A stretch of DNA of 5,844 nt from Candidatus Atribacter fermentans (GTDB lineage: Bacteria > Atribacterota > Atribacteria > Atribacterales > Atribacteraceae): positions 1-5,844 of the forward strand of contig JAAYUT010000359.1 of NCBI GenBank assembly GCA_012517485.1. Reading direction: 5' to 3'. Of the stretch, positions 5,157-5,844 are shown one piece after another. The notes under the pieces are model-generated. The model saw nothing but the letters and a program-made list of their open reading frames with translations, did no database searches and was not told the DNA's origin. Each line of letters opens with the position of its first letter. Within the stretch, counting starts at the first letter, position 1. A program made the position numbers and the translations under genes.

Positions 5157-5844
5157 TTAAATAAAAGAAGCGACCAAGTCGCCTACTTCTTGAGTTGATA
5201 AACCCATTTTTCCAGCGTTCATGCTCTTGATTTTTCCACTTTGTAAAGAAGCAATAATCGCTTCTTCTAAACCTTGAGCAGCTTCGACTTCTCCTAAAAC
5301 GTCAAGCATCATTTGAACAGCACATATTGCTGCTAAGGGGTTGATTATATTTAAGTTCGTATATTTTGGTGCTGATCCACCGATAGGTTCAAACATTGAA
5401 ACTCCTGAAGGATTGATATTCCCACCAGCAGCTACACCCATCCCACCCTGGATCATTGCACCAAGATCGGTAATAATGTCACCAAACATATTATCGGTCA
5501 CAATCACATCAAACCATTCTGGATTTTTCACCATCCACATCGTTGTAGCATCAACATGAGCATAATCAGTTTTAACATCAGGATAATCAGCAGCAATTTC
5601 ATAGAATGTTCTTTCCCACAAATCAAAAGCATAAGTTAAAACATTTGTTTTGCCACAAAGAGTGAGCTTTTTTCTTTTATTACGCTTTTGAGTATATTCA
5701 AAAGCATACCGGAGACAACGCTCAACCCCCTTGCGAGTATTTATTGATTCCTGAATGGCTACTTCATCGGCGGTGCCTTTCCGTAAAAAGCCTCCAACTC
5801 CTGCATAGAGACCTTCGGTATTTTCTCTGACCACGACAAAATCA
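5157..5844 (-). CDS. Isocitrate/isopropylmalate dehydrogenase family protein, probably 3-isopropylmalate dehydrogenase (LeuB-like); N-terminus outside window
   Basis: This is an NAD(P)- and metal-dependent beta-decarboxylating dehydrogenase. The likely reaction is oxidation and decarboxylation of 3-isopropylmalate in leucine synthesis, although isocitrate, homoisocitrate or tartrate are possible substrates. About 228 C-terminal codons are visible, compared with about 350-360 for the family. The frame runs through the window edge as DFVVVRENTEGLYAG, so the GTG at 5834 is an internal valine and not a start. Counting from that valine, visible signatures are the substrate-binding RENTEG (3-8), the catalytic lysine in KTNVL (K62), the metal-site aspartates in TDNMFGDIITDLGA (D114, D119, D123), and the cofactor loop EPIGGSAPKYTN (149-160). 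Typical LeuB has HGSAP where this protein has GGSAP. The ending KMGLSTQEVGDLV fits the family C-terminus. It converges on the plus-strand operon and is a separate unit. Its promoter is outside the window. Confidence 0.9.
   Translation of the reverse strand, partial: DFVVVRENTEGLYAGVGGFLRKGTADEVAIQESINTRKGVERCLRYAFEYTQKRNKRKKLTLCGKTNVLTYAFDLWERTFYEIAADYPDVKTDYAHVDATTMWMVKNPEWFDVIVTDNMFGDIITDLGAMIQGGMGVAAGGNINPSGVSMFEPIGGSAPKYTNLNIINPLAAICAVQMMLDVLGEVEAAQGLEEAIIASLQSGKIKSMNAGKMGLSTQEVGDLVASFI

Noticed and set aside
5341..5559. Plus-strand open frame of 72 codons
   Set aside because: It is antisense to conserved active-site and cofactor regions of the dehydrogenase. Its existence is explained by the coding constraint of that gene.

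Overview
The window looks like part of a chromosome from a low-GC, double-membraned (diderm) bacterium. The low GC shows in A/T-rich codons and many A and T runs. The diderm call rests on an LptF/LptG-type lipopolysaccharide-transport permease, a lipobox lipoprotein with BamD-like TPR repeats, and several exported proteins. I cannot place the species. The mix of an LPS-export permease with a SigW-like ECF module and an archaeal/thermophile-like RENTEG-type decarboxylating dehydrogenase would suit an uncultured lineage such as Atribacterota, but that is a guess. I see no mobile elements, CRISPR arrays, tRNA or rRNA.

Plus strand, about 56-5100: six tightly packed genes that probably form one transcription unit. 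They are an LptF/LptG permease (56-1138), a membrane-anchored or secreted TPR protein (1135-1842), a lipoprotein with a carboxypeptidase-regulatory-like domain followed by TPR repeats (1839-3035), an ECF sigma factor (3050-3628), a single-pass membrane protein with an anti-sigma-like N-terminus and an extracytoplasmic AMPK/CBM48-type glycogen-binding domain (3731-4234), and a secreted helical-repeat protein of unknown function (4237-5100). The first three are joined by 4-base start/stop overlaps. The unit ends in a strong intrinsic terminator whose 5' arm lies inside the last codons of the final gene.

Minus strand, 5157-5844: the C-terminal two thirds of an isocitrate/isopropylmalate dehydrogenase family enzyme, convergent with the operon and cut by the window edge. 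It is metabolically unrelated to the plus-strand genes.

The most interesting part is 3050-5100. A SigW-like ECF sigma factor is followed by a probable membrane anti-sigma factor whose outside domain looks like a glycogen/starch-binding module, then by an uncharacterised secreted protein. The 102-base gap between the sigma gene and the anti-sigma gene contains an exact TGAAAC-N16-CGTA, the consensus known for SigW-type promoters. This suggests a self-reinforcing circuit that senses an envelope or glycan signal. The domain assignments come from reading motifs by eye. The sensing role and the promoter activity are inferences.
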